Below are positions 54,167 through 64,000 of a DNA stretch of 64,000 nt, piece by piece. The DNA comes from Dioscorea cayenensis subsp. rotundata (lineage: Eukaryota; Streptophyta; Magnoliopsida; Dioscoreales; Dioscoreaceae): assembly GCF_009730915.1 (NCBI RefSeq), contig NC_052488.1, forward strand, positions 22,667,868 to 22,731,867. Direction: 5' to 3'. Both the position numbers and the translations under genes were made by a program. Position 1 is the stretch's first letter. The number at the start of each line of letters is the position of its first letter. The notes under the pieces are model-generated. The model worked only from the letters and a program-made list of their open reading frames with translations, was not told the DNA's origin and did no database searches.

Positions 54167-56835
54167 GAGAAGAAGAGGTGGTGGTCAGTGGTGGTGGTGG
54201 ATGATGAAGGAGGAAGAGGATGAGGAAGTGAGTGAATTAAAAAGTTTGAAATGAAAATATCTGAGTAGAAAAATGCAGAACTGAATGTGTGCAGTTGTGT
54301 CAGTGGTTTTAGATTTATAGAGAAAAAGTAAACCTGGAGGTTTTACTAAGATGAGAAAAACGTGTGGTCCAGTTGCACTAAAGTAATATGGTAAAAAAAT
54401 TTACATTGAAGGGACAGTGCATGCTGTTAGAGATATGGAGGGATTGAAACTGGAAACAGAGCATTTAGAGCTATTCACATTAGGTCCGTGTGAGAAGATA
54501 GAGAGAGAGCAAGCCAGCAAGGTGGAAAACAGGAAAAGAAGCAAGGGAGGCAAAACAGTGGAACATAGGAGTTAATGTTTTAGAGATTTCTTTGAACCTC
54601 TGTGTCCAGCTAAGAAGGAGTGGTTTGGTGTGGGTTCGGACCGGAGCTTACCTGGTGTACGTGTCCAGCATATAGATAGACCGTAGACGTCGGTTGCTTT
54701 CTGCTTGAGCTGGTTGTCATAATGGGTGAGAGTGGCGGGCTTGGATCGGCGTGCAGTTCAAACTGGGCCCATGAAGGAGCGAGCGGTTCAAAGTTTTGGG
54801 CGCGCGGCGCTGACCAATAGACTCAGTTGTTTGTAATCATTCATAGAACCAAGTCAAAGACTAGAGAAAGACAAATGACCAAATCAGGCCTCTATTAAAA
54901 CTCGTCACTAACAGTGAGTGTTCAAATCATGAATAAAGACATATTTTTGAGAATATAAATAATAATTATGTGCGGATGATTTCAATGTCTATGTATGTAT
55001 GGTTCCGCTCTTATTCTGCTGAATTTTATGCACACCACTGTCTTTGCAGGGAGTAGCTGCTCATCTTTGGAAAAAAAAAGAGAGGGAGAGTAGTAAATGT
55101 TCCGGACTTAATAGTAATCATATAAAACTATATTATTTAGTCCAATTGGTGCATCTTATATTTGGGTTTGCTGGCTTTGTTGTTCATCTTTCAAATCCAA
55201 GTAAAAGTAGAAGGGGAGAAAATTTTAATTAAATTTTTTTGGTGAGAGTTGGAACAAAAATGGGTTTGGGGCTTGGTCTCTCCAAAAAGAATTATTAATT
55301 GATGTAATTAAATGTTCATGGTAGGGAAGAAAGAAATAACATTCAGATATTAAACATGTACATTTAATTGGTTGTGGGGGACCATAAAAGAAAACATATT
55401 TTCAATAATTAAAGTATCAAACCCAAGCGTGTGATATATGGGGAAGGTCTGCTCTAATTTATGGGACAATGCAGAGAACCTTCATGAAATTAAAAAAATC
55501 AATAAGAAATCCTTGTGGGACAATCACTGATTGCTGCCTCATGTCCCTTTAAAACATCTTAATCTCATCAAAATAGGACTTACAATTTAAATTCATCAAA
55601 ATAGGACATACGTTTATAAATGTATCTTAATGTTCATCAATACTATGTATCCACTTGTATAGAAGCAGCACCACAACTGTATGTGTGATCTCAAACATGC
55701 CGTCTTGTAAGTCTTAATCCTATGAATTATTAGAGGCTAATCATATATGAATGATTTTGAATGAAAAGTATTGAAAAGGGCCAATTTATAAATTATGTTA
55801 ACTTATGTAAAATTGTCAGTCTCTAATGCTTCTTCTTTGGTGGCATGAAATGAGAAATCTATCAATCATTTGAGAGTTAGGTGTGACACTGAGTTTTTTT
55901 AATCCAGAACCATACAAAAACTAGTAAAATTCTGATTGATAACTGATTGGTCTAGTGACAACTTAACAAACCCATGCCTTAAAAAATGGAAAATAATGAC
56001 AAAACATATGTCAATATTTAGGATAAGAAGAGCAGGTTTGGTGATGCTGGCTGTTCAATTGAAGTCAATTTAGGTCCCCTGTGATTTGCATATTCATTAC
56101 ATTAATAATTGGACATCTAGTCTCATTTGATGGCTGGAGAGGAGATATTTTAAGCAAATATGCTCTCTTCTTGATTTCACATGTATTACATGTTAAGCAA
56201 GTTGCTTAACAGAGTGCATGATAATATCTAATGCAAAGAAAGCAAAGAATATTAGCTGATAAATCCAATGCTTAATAGAGTTCATGATAATATCTGAACA
56301 GTTAAAAGTCTTGCAATAATGCATGGAAACAGTGGGTCAAATGATTCTGAGAGGCAACAAATGCTACAATGCATCCGAGAGAGACGATAGGACTGAAGCA
56401 GAGCTTAATCAGAAGATGTTTAGTTTCAAAATTTGGTAGACAATTTAAATCGGAAAGAAAAAAACAATATAAAACTTGTCAGATTCAACATCAGTGCATA
56501 TGTGATACTGTTGCATGATTTCTTTTAAAGGAGGTGAAGATTTCAATGATTGCTGCAAAATAACTTTAGAAACATTGCAACTGATCAAACAATCAATGAT
56601 GAAGAAGAGTTCAAGCCATGATCTTGAGGATTAATATGACAGTTTATCGGAATTTTTTTCCAGTCTATTATGATGTGAATGTCAATAACAAAGAAATGAA
56701 TGAAACAACAAGTCAACAAAAGAAAATCCAACTAGTATATACAATTTCATAATCTAATAGTATCCCTGAGATGATTAGAGTCGACAATGAACAAATAACA
56801 GGTTATTTACTGATTTTAATTGGCATATTTTTCCT
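54167..56835. other. PCS1 promoter and intergenic spacer
   Basis: The PCS1 leader is pyrimidine-rich on its own strand. A GC-richer block lies at about 54600-54800. The rest is AT-rich and I see no conserved frame, repeat family or RNA gene. Confidence 0.55.
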
Positions 56836-59402
56836 TCAGTTTGCCTTACTAAGAATTTGCTTGATTGAGGAGTATGATCCAATGCATGAGCATGCCACTC
56901 CAACCAAAATAATCCAAACACATAAAGATACCTGGAGAGAGAATAACCATATTTCACTGCATTATTAATGTCTATAACCAATGATAATAATACATGAATT
57001 TATTACCTGGAGATAATTTGTAGATCTCCGCTGGATGCTAAGGTAGCAAGCACATGGTAAAATAAGAGCCTGCCACAGCATTCAAAGGAAATGCAGTGAA
57101 TTTATGGTGAACTTAAAAGCATTAAATTTTTACCACAAATTTGATACTTACCACAAGCATTGTGAAGATCGATCCAAGCAATGCCATCACAAAGCCTGAA
57201 AAACACGGTATCCATAATATGAAGTGTCGACGTTGCAGATAATATTTGCAATTGTTCTATTTAAATTTAACATGCTGACTCACCAAAATATGGAACCTTA
57301 AGTGCAACAATTAATGTTGAGAGAACTAGAAGTGTTCTGATCACTAACACAACCGGGCGAGATTGATGATTTGAAGGTAAGATTTCCTCTAGACTTAGTG
57401 CTACTGGAGTCATTGTAAGAGCATACTTTGAGAGTGGGTTCACAACCTGAAGAACAATGAGCTTGCTTGCTGAATGTTTAAGGTTGATATGAAATCAGGA
57501 GTCTCGATAATCAGTTGATCATACCGTAGTCCCAATTGCGAGTTTAGAAGCAACAAATTCAGGAGGCAAATTCAGTGTAAACTGAGATTTTGTGAATTCA
57601 CCAAACATCATATACCCTAGAACAGCTACACCGGAGTAAACAATTGTACATATCAAAAAGCTGCATCAAAACAATCCTTACTTAAAACCAGTGATACGAG
57701 ATTGTATCCGATAGTACTTGAAGGTTTAACTAGTATGAAACGGTTACCAGTAAAACATTACAGAGGGAAACTCTGATGGTGTTCTCATTGATGAATAAAT
57801 GTTGGGGAAAACCGAATGTCCTGAAAAACAAAAACCATACAAACCAAGAGCAACTGGCAAGTTGGCAAGATCCAATGGGGTACCACCTGGGTGAAATCCA
57901 ACTTTATCGACGGTACCCACCCAAAGCAAGCACAACACAGCTATCACGGACGCAGTCACACCTCCAGCTGAAATTTTGATCTTCATGACATGAATATTGT
58001 GGTGTCTTAAACTTGGTTTGTAAAAATTTTCAATGTGAAATCAAGCATACTTTAGTTTAACAATCACCATTACCTGATAGGTATGACAGCAAGCTAAGGT
58101 CTCGAAGCCAAACAGTTGGAAGAACCAGAAATGCAGTAGTTATGGCAAAGAGCTGCTGGGAGTTGAGAACAAATCCTAGATAGTTTAGATGAGCATTTGG
58201 AAACATTGATGACAAGCTATCACCAACTAAGATTATGTACTCTACACAACATGCCTGCAGAAATAAAATGCCAGCCAGCATTAAAACACAATCCAAAATA
58301 CTAGCTTCGTCATAGAAACAAGAGTCCACTCACATAAAGCTCCAAATAGAGGATCACCTGAAGCAAATAAAAAAATATATATATATATGTAAGAATTCGT
58401 TCAATCAAAATTCAATGGAAGAAAACAAAGACTAAGAGACTTCACTGAGATGCATAAACGCCCAGTCCTCCCAAACGCAGCCTGGCCGATATCGGGATAT
58501 GTTTGGAGTTCTGGAGAGCTATCCAAGCATCTCTTCAATAAAATCCCAGTGTAGAATGAGATAGAACCAAAACCAAGCAACAACAGCATACCCAACCACC
58601 CTCCTTCTTTCACTGCATAGGGTGTGGTAAGCAACCCCACACCACACAGAACATTAAGCCCTGCATCCAAACACACACACATTATCAGTTATCACCATAA
58701 CAACTCATGCACAAGAAAAAAGTATTTATATCTGATACCATTTACTATAGCTTGAGCTGTAGAACACTCTGGAGATGGAGGGAGTTCCTTGAAGGAAGGC
58801 TTCCGAACTACAGCATTGTCGATAGGGGTTCGACAATCTGGAGGAGCAGGAAGATAGTGTTGATCAGGGTAAGGGATTTGAGGCCGAATAAGAGGTTTAT
58901 CAAGGGAAGCTTCATCAGTTCTGGCAAAGGGGCTTCCGACCAAGCTTGAACCACCTCTAAATACACTCCCTGGCCTTGCAAAGGAGTTGCTAAGCCAGCT
59001 TGATCCACCTCTCAATACACTCCCAACCAAATTAGGAGATTGCACGCTCACGCTCACATTGCTCATCATATCAATGGATTGTCTGAGAATCTCTCAACAG
59101 AATACAAAGTTGTGATCTTTTTCACATTTATGTTTCTCAAATCCAAGAAAAACTATAACTTTGATGGAATTAGAGACAATGTACCTGTAACTTTGGGGCC
59201 AAATAAAGGTACTGGATTCATGGTCTCCATCGTCGGAGGGTTCGCAGAGGCGAGGAGACGAAGTGGTGGTGGTGGTGGAGAAGGCGGAGGAGGAAGAGGA
59301 GGGGGAGTAGTCGGTGTTGTCTTGCCGAGCTTGGTTCTCTTCGTCGTCGGTCTCGAGCTCGACGCCGCCGCGGTCGAGGCCCATCTCTTCGTCTGTTTTC
59401 AT
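56836..59402 (-). CDS. AVT1: AVT1-type vacuolar amino acid transporter
   Basis: About nine or ten exons. The first begins at the ATG at 59402 (MKTDEEMGLD), the second at 59082, and the last carries the stop at 56836. The head is long and acidic/serine-rich with repeated FRGGSS / SPFA-type motifs, as in AVT1 proteins. Eleven membrane segments are expected; seen are LNVLCGVGLLTTPYAVKEGG (the substrate-pocket helix 1), LGFGSISFYTGILLKRCL, CCVEYIILVGDSLSSMFP, TTAFLVLPTVWLRDLSLLSY, VALGLYGFCFSGHSVFPNIY, TIVYSGVAVLGYMMFG, NPLSKYALTMTPVALSLEE and VACSCIGSYSSIKQI. Known: AVT1 transporters of the AAAP family move amino acids across the tonoplast. The frame stays open across all recognised exons. Expected length is roughly 550 residues. 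Confidence 0.92.
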
Positions 59403-61139
59403 CGTTGAAGAACGACAGCTACACGACAAACGACACAAAAAGACAAAAAGAGACGATATTGTTTTTTGTTTTTTGTGAGCCCTTGTCGTTTGCGGGCTCT
59501 ATGGTCCTCCTCGTCTCGCGGCGTCAATCTCTTTGGTTCGATCCCATTCTTTCGGATTCTTCTCTTTTTAATATATATATGTTTTTATTTGAATATATAT
59601 ATATAATAATAATAATAAAAAGGTTATTTTTCTAGACATTTATATATATATAGAGGCTATCAGTAATAGGAGATTTTAATAAAAGATTAAAAGGTAGATA
59701 AGCAAATATTAGATCTTATTGGAGCAATCCAAATTATTCAATACACAACAAAACACGTCTTAATTTAATTTGCAGCCTAGAGTTTTGTAAAATTTTAAAA
59801 GCTAGTCCATATTATTATTTATCTACAATAATTAAAGAAAACACATGTAAAACAAGCACATCAAAAAAATATGTGGGTGTATGTACAATTTGTATAGTTT
59901 GTTATACACATCAATCATTGTTAAATTATCAAGTTGGAGTACTATTTTAACTGACCTATTCATTTTTTTTAAAATAAAATAAATTATCCACAATGTATTA
60001 GAAATATTGATGATACAATGAAATACTGAAGAGGAACAGAGAATAAAAGAAAGGTAAAGGAGATGAGGATTCAGATTTTCATTTTAAGTTATTTTTTAAG
60101 TGATCCTGTGTGTGTGTGTGTGTGTGTGTAGCCATATATGAACACAAACACAAAACACAAACCACATAGAGACATGATCTAAATGATAACCAGCATTGTT
60201 GTTTTTATTTGAACTCTTACCATGGCCTTTGAGGTCCCATGGGGAACAATGTCACCCAGTTAACAACCAATGTTTCACTCTGTCCAACATCAAACAAAGT
60301 CCTGGAAATGAACACTGAAACAGGAATGCATAGTTGTCAGCTGAGTGTCAGTGGAGTTTCAGTCTCAAATACAACTGGCTCATCAAATCAAACAGAAAGG
60401 TGAGGATAACACTACTATCAATTTGGGTCAGTATATAGAGACATATATAGATATAAAGGTAGCTGGCATCCATTGCAAAAGCATGTATAACAAGGACAGT
60501 GGAATGAGCTGAATTGAAAGTAGGCCACTTTGTTGGAGCATCATTTTCCACCTTAAGATGGCATGCCATGGAGATCAAGGTTCAAGAAAAGATGATGTAA
60601 ATGTTTGTGGTCATTATTATAAAATTAAAGAACAGTTTCAGTCTGTAATCCAAATGAAGGGATAAGATAAACAACAGAAGCACTTAATGCATTGCATTGT
60701 TTGGTGTTGTCATTCCAATATAACACATTATTGCTTCTCATAATTATTTGCAATGAAATCAGAAATTAAATGACACAAGGAATCAAATCTCAGCTGCATA
60801 AACAGAAGAAGAGGAAGGTAACATGCCACAAATGTGTGTCAACTATCAATGACCCACAGAAACAAGAACACGTGTGTATTAATATGGACATCCATATAAG
60901 CGTATGGTCTTAATCACATAACAGCTTCAACACAACTGTATTTTGATATATTAGTTTATTGACAGAATGGAAAGCACGCATGGATCACCACCACATGCTA
61001 AAACTCTTAATTGAATTCCAAAAATGATACAGCTTTGCAGGTTTGGTATGACATTCATAAGTTTCAAATATCTAGCAATAGGAAAACTGGCCAACTTGCT
61101 TGTGTTTGCTCAATGGCCACTGAGTTTCTTGAGGATGAA

Positions 61140-61140
<1 letters not shown>

Positions 61141-61176
<36 letters not shown>
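61141..61176. repeat. (CA)n microsatellite
   Basis: About 18 uninterrupted CA units, followed 95 bp later by a (GA)17 tract. A good length-polymorphism marker. Confidence 0.95.
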
Positions 61177-61180
<4 letters not shown>

Positions 61181-61265
61181 AGATCAATGAAATAACAACG
61201 CTGAACACAATATCAATGAAAAGCAAAACAGAAACAGTAATAAAAAAGTAAATTTTGAAATATAC

Positions 61266-61270
<5 letters not shown>

Positions 61271-61304
<34 letters not shown>
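61271..61304. repeat. (GA)n microsatellite
   Basis: Seventeen GA units in the 3' flank of the RING/DUF1117 gene. Confidence 0.95.
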
Positions 61305-61307
<3 letters not shown>

Positions 61308-61763
61308 TATTCCACAAGGACATTTCACAGCATAGAAGGCAGACTTATACATCAAGCAGAGTGCAGGAAAATGAACAGGGATATCTATTGCCATTAGAAT
61401 TGGAATTTGAGCGAAAATCTATGAATCGCTGCAGCAGCAGCAGTAGCAACAACAACAATAATAATTCTGTAGGCATGCAAATCAAAGCACAAGTGAGGCG
61501 CCTTTCTAGCACCAAAATCTCGCCGCAATTGCTAAAAGTTTCTTCATTTTGTTTGAAAATCGGATTAATACCTTGAACGGAGCAGTGATTCATGATCATA
61601 GTTGCATCTATATTTACACTGAATTTCACAGCAGAAAACAGTATGATTTCATCCAACACATTGAATCCAATCCAATTCTTTCCCTCATGACATTAATGGC
61701 TGCACTGGTGATGAATCAATGGAACAGAGCATCCAAAAAGATGGCAAAGTTTCAATTTTTAAG

Positions 61764-62901
61764 CTACCATCTTGCCATCTCGTCTTCATCTGGCCAATTG
61801 CTCCTATGCCTTCTTGAGAGCACAAGAGGGCCACTTCTATTTGTTCGAGAAGATGAATCTCTGCGCTCTGAATTCGATCTCGAAGATGAACCAATTCTTC
61901 GGAAAAAGGAGAAGAAATTGCGCAAAGCTCTGCCTATGCGTCCACTCTCCCTTGACCGGCTCCCTCTGGAGGTCCATAAGACCCTCCGTGGAGCTCCTCC
62001 CTGTGTTGAAACCACCATCCATCTCAGTATACACCACTGGAAGCTCCCTCTCCCCTGCTCTTCGTCCACCTGAGAACCTCCCCACAGCGAAGCCACCGCC
62101 GGGGAGCCTCCATATCGTGAGCCCCACAGCCTCCTCCTGCTCCTCGACTTCCGACTCCATCCGCCGCCCAACCTCAGTGGGCATCTCGTGCCGGCAAACA
62201 GGACAAGAGTTACGGAGCGAAAGCCATGGCAAAATGCAATCTTGGTGGTAGATGTGCTTGCAGGGCATCTCGCGAGCCTCCGACCCGAGCTCAAAAGCTT
62301 CCTTGCAGACAGCGCAGTGGGAATCAGTGCCGATGTGACCAGCGGCGATCTCGATGGTAGGCATCGACTCAATGGATGCCTTCGATGCCGGCGGATGAAC
62401 ACAATCCCTCCCCCCAGCCCCAACGCCGTTGACCTCGATCTGAGACAGCTGCTCCAGCAGCCGATCAAACCCAGACCCCATCAAGAAATCCGACATACTT
62501 GCAGGAATGGGGCGGAGGCCAGACCCAGCGCCGTCATCGTAATAAAGCTCGAAACTGCTAGACGGAGTCCGGTCATGCTCGATCCCACGTTCCGGAGTTC
62601 CACGGAGGACAATAACAGGGTTGAAAGGAGATCGATCCCCGCTGGTGGCGGTGCGGCGAGTACGACGAGGCGGTGGGGTGTCAGCCGAGGCGTTATCGAG
62701 AAGGTACATAGGCGGATGCGTGAGCCGTCGGCGGCGTCGGCTCTCCGCTGGAATTCGGGGAGGCGTGCCGACTTCCTCCAGGAATCCACCATCACAATCA
62801 GGGCAGACGATGGCGTCGTTAGGCAACACCCTAACGAATCTGCTACATCGGTAGCACCAGTACGACGCCGCCAGCGACGACGACGACGAAAACAAAGACA
62901 T
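61764..62901 (-). CDS. RDUF: RING-H2 / DUF1117 E3 ubiquitin ligase (RDUF type)
   Basis: Intronless, about 378 residues. The start is taken at the ATG at 62901 (MSLFSSSSSLAASYWCYRC), which puts the N-terminal zinc ribbon (SYWCYRCSRF, then CPDCDGGFLEE) where relatives have it; upstream codons are open but lack an ATG. The middle contains MSDFLMGSGFDRLLEQLSQ. The RING-H2 domain is CAVCKEAFELG, then MPCKHIYHQDCILPWL and NSCPVCRHEMP. The C-terminal DUF1117 follows: RELPVVYTEMDGGFN and GSRSRESGRIGRALRNFF. Known: RDUF1/2 and AtRZF1 act in ABA and drought responses. Oddity: a one-base shift at about 61996-62010 separates the two DUF1117 parts (total length is 3n+1), so the frame as given ends at 61837 with a nonsense tail. 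Confidence 0.92.
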
Positions 62902-64000
62902 GGACTGCGAGCTCGCGAGGAAGGCGGAGGAGAAGGAGAAGGAGAAGAAGAAGGAAAAGCACGAGGACAACGAGAACCAATAAAGTTGGTTTTTTTATGA
63001 GCGGAAGAGCAGAAGAACCGAAGGATTAGTGGGTGAGGTGAGAGAAAACTTAGGCTGACCGGGGTGGTAAGCGGATGTGGTTCAAGGCCTCTCCAATGGC
63101 GGAAGAAGCCCGTGTGCGCGAGTTGGCGTGAAATTGACGCGCTTTATTCCGCACGAGCGAGGACGAGGTCTTCAACGCGGCGGACCACGAACCCTGAATA
63201 CGGTGTTCCACCCACCGACTTCTCTGGATCCCACCTTTCCACACTAATCACCGTGCACCCCGCCGCCTCGAGATCCGTGCATCAAATCCCAGACACCGAG
63301 ACAAGCGTGGCTGTACCCAAAATCCTACAACTTGATTATGTGGCAGACCCTCATTGGTTGCTAGATAAATGATGCCACGTGGCTTTACAGAGAATGGGGC
63401 AAGGGTATTTTCGGAAGAATAATAAAAAAATATTCGCGTATTTTCATGAAAGTGAGAAAAGGAAGTCCGGATTCGGTTTTCCACTTACGACGGTAAAAAG
63501 CTGAAGTTATCCTCCTCCTCGCTTTTCCTTTTGTTGTTTTTTTAAGTTTTCACCATTCTTTTTTTCTTTAATCAAGCTTTTCTTTATTTTTTTTAATTAA
63601 AATAGATAAATCACTAAATTATTAAAAAAATACAATAAAGAGAAAATAACGAATAAGAAAATACTGGAACTAAATAACATACTGGAATTCTCAATAGGGA
63701 TGCGAGAATAGCGAAGCAAAGCTGTACAGAGAAAATAAAACAAAGATGGAGGATTACTACTGCAGTACAGGGCTGCCCAAGTACAAAAGAGGAGCACTCG
63801 CGATGAGTCGTCATCGAGTGAGGACCCGAAAGTCGTGTTTTTTTCTTTTTCATTTTCTTTTTTGGAGTTCCGGACTTACTTTTGATTTTTCAACACTTCC
63901 CCCACTTCTGGTGTTTATTTCAGGAAAAGTGGGGAAGTAAGGGAAGTGGTACTGATTCACTTTGATTCATTTACCCCGAGTGAAAACATTCAGCTACTTT
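62902..64000. other. RDUF promoter and right edge
   Basis: The leader is purine-rich on the plus strand (GAAGAA runs), then comes a GC-rich block at 63060-63320 with CACGTGG near 63374, then AT-rich DNA. I recognise no coding sequence. The GC-rich block has open frames on both strands but no family similarity, so I treat it as promoter and leader. Confidence 0.5.

Larger units (their letters stand above)
59403..61763. other. AVT1 promoter, spacer and RDUF 3' flank
   Basis: AT-rich after the AVT1 leader. It contains a (GT)n tract at 60107-60129, (CA)n at 61141-61176 and (GA)n at 61271-61304. The three dinucleotide arrays cluster within 1.2 kb. A CAG/CAA run near 61434-61458 gives polyleucine or polyserine in other frames and is not coding. 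No gene is seen. Confidence 0.6.

Noticed and set aside
62188-63000. 270-residue plus-strand frame
   Set aside because: Antisense to the RING/DUF1117 gene; arginine-rich because of the complementary strand's codon use.

Overview
This is a gene-dense piece of nuclear DNA from a flowering plant. The evidence is multi-exon genes with GT-AG introns, plant-only families (GRAS, SIAMESE-related, FHY1, laccase, AVT1, RDUF) and AT-rich intergenic DNA full of microsatellites. Several proteins look closest to monocot versions as I remember them, but I cannot fix the species or even the clade with confidence.

Layout, left to right: the C-terminally cut-off end of a telomere-repeat-binding (Myb/ubiquitin-like) protein gene (222-2379, -); an oxysterol-binding protein-related ORP3-type gene (5387-10208, -); a LINE remnant with two snRNA-type upstream sequence elements (about 11290-12370); a small RAB5IF/EMC6-like membrane protein gene (12665-15712, +) whose intron 2 carries a complete 569-bp hAT-type MITE; a 5-kb AT-rich gap; an intronless LISCL-type GRAS regulator (20800-22855, +); a laccase pseudogene (24273-26048, +); fragments of an At5g02240-like SDR gene (27627-28185, -); a Sdt1-like HAD phosphatase (29968-31537, -); a mitochondrial m-AAA protease FtsH3/10 (36253-41547, -); the INO80-complex actin-related protein ARP5 (42120-47229, -); a SIAMESE-related CDK inhibitor (49969-50187, +); an FHY1/FHL phytochrome-A import factor (51212-52395, -); a PCS1-type aspartic protease (52856-54166, -); an AVT1-type vacuolar amino acid transporter (56836-59402, -); and a RING-H2/DUF1117 E3 ligase (61764-62901, -).

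These are ordinary unlinked housekeeping and regulatory genes; I see no operon-like or metabolic cluster. The most striking property of the window is technical or evolutionary. Six of the twelve otherwise well conserved genes carry one or more single-base reading-frame shifts, mostly at short homopolymers, and exon phase arithmetic independently confirms several of them. The simplest reading is residual consensus error in a long-read assembly, so gene models predicted from this sequence will be falsely truncated. The laccase and SDR copies differ: they have lost whole conserved segments and look like true pseudogenes.

The most interesting non-coding structures are the hAT MITE with perfect 8-bp duplication, a tiny 5'-truncated retroposon tail with a perfect target duplication, the pair of snRNA-promoter-like elements behind the LINE fragment (one with Pol III-type spacing to a TATA box), a 51-bp perfect hairpin, and several short tandem duplications. 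I found no convincing unknown multi-gene system.
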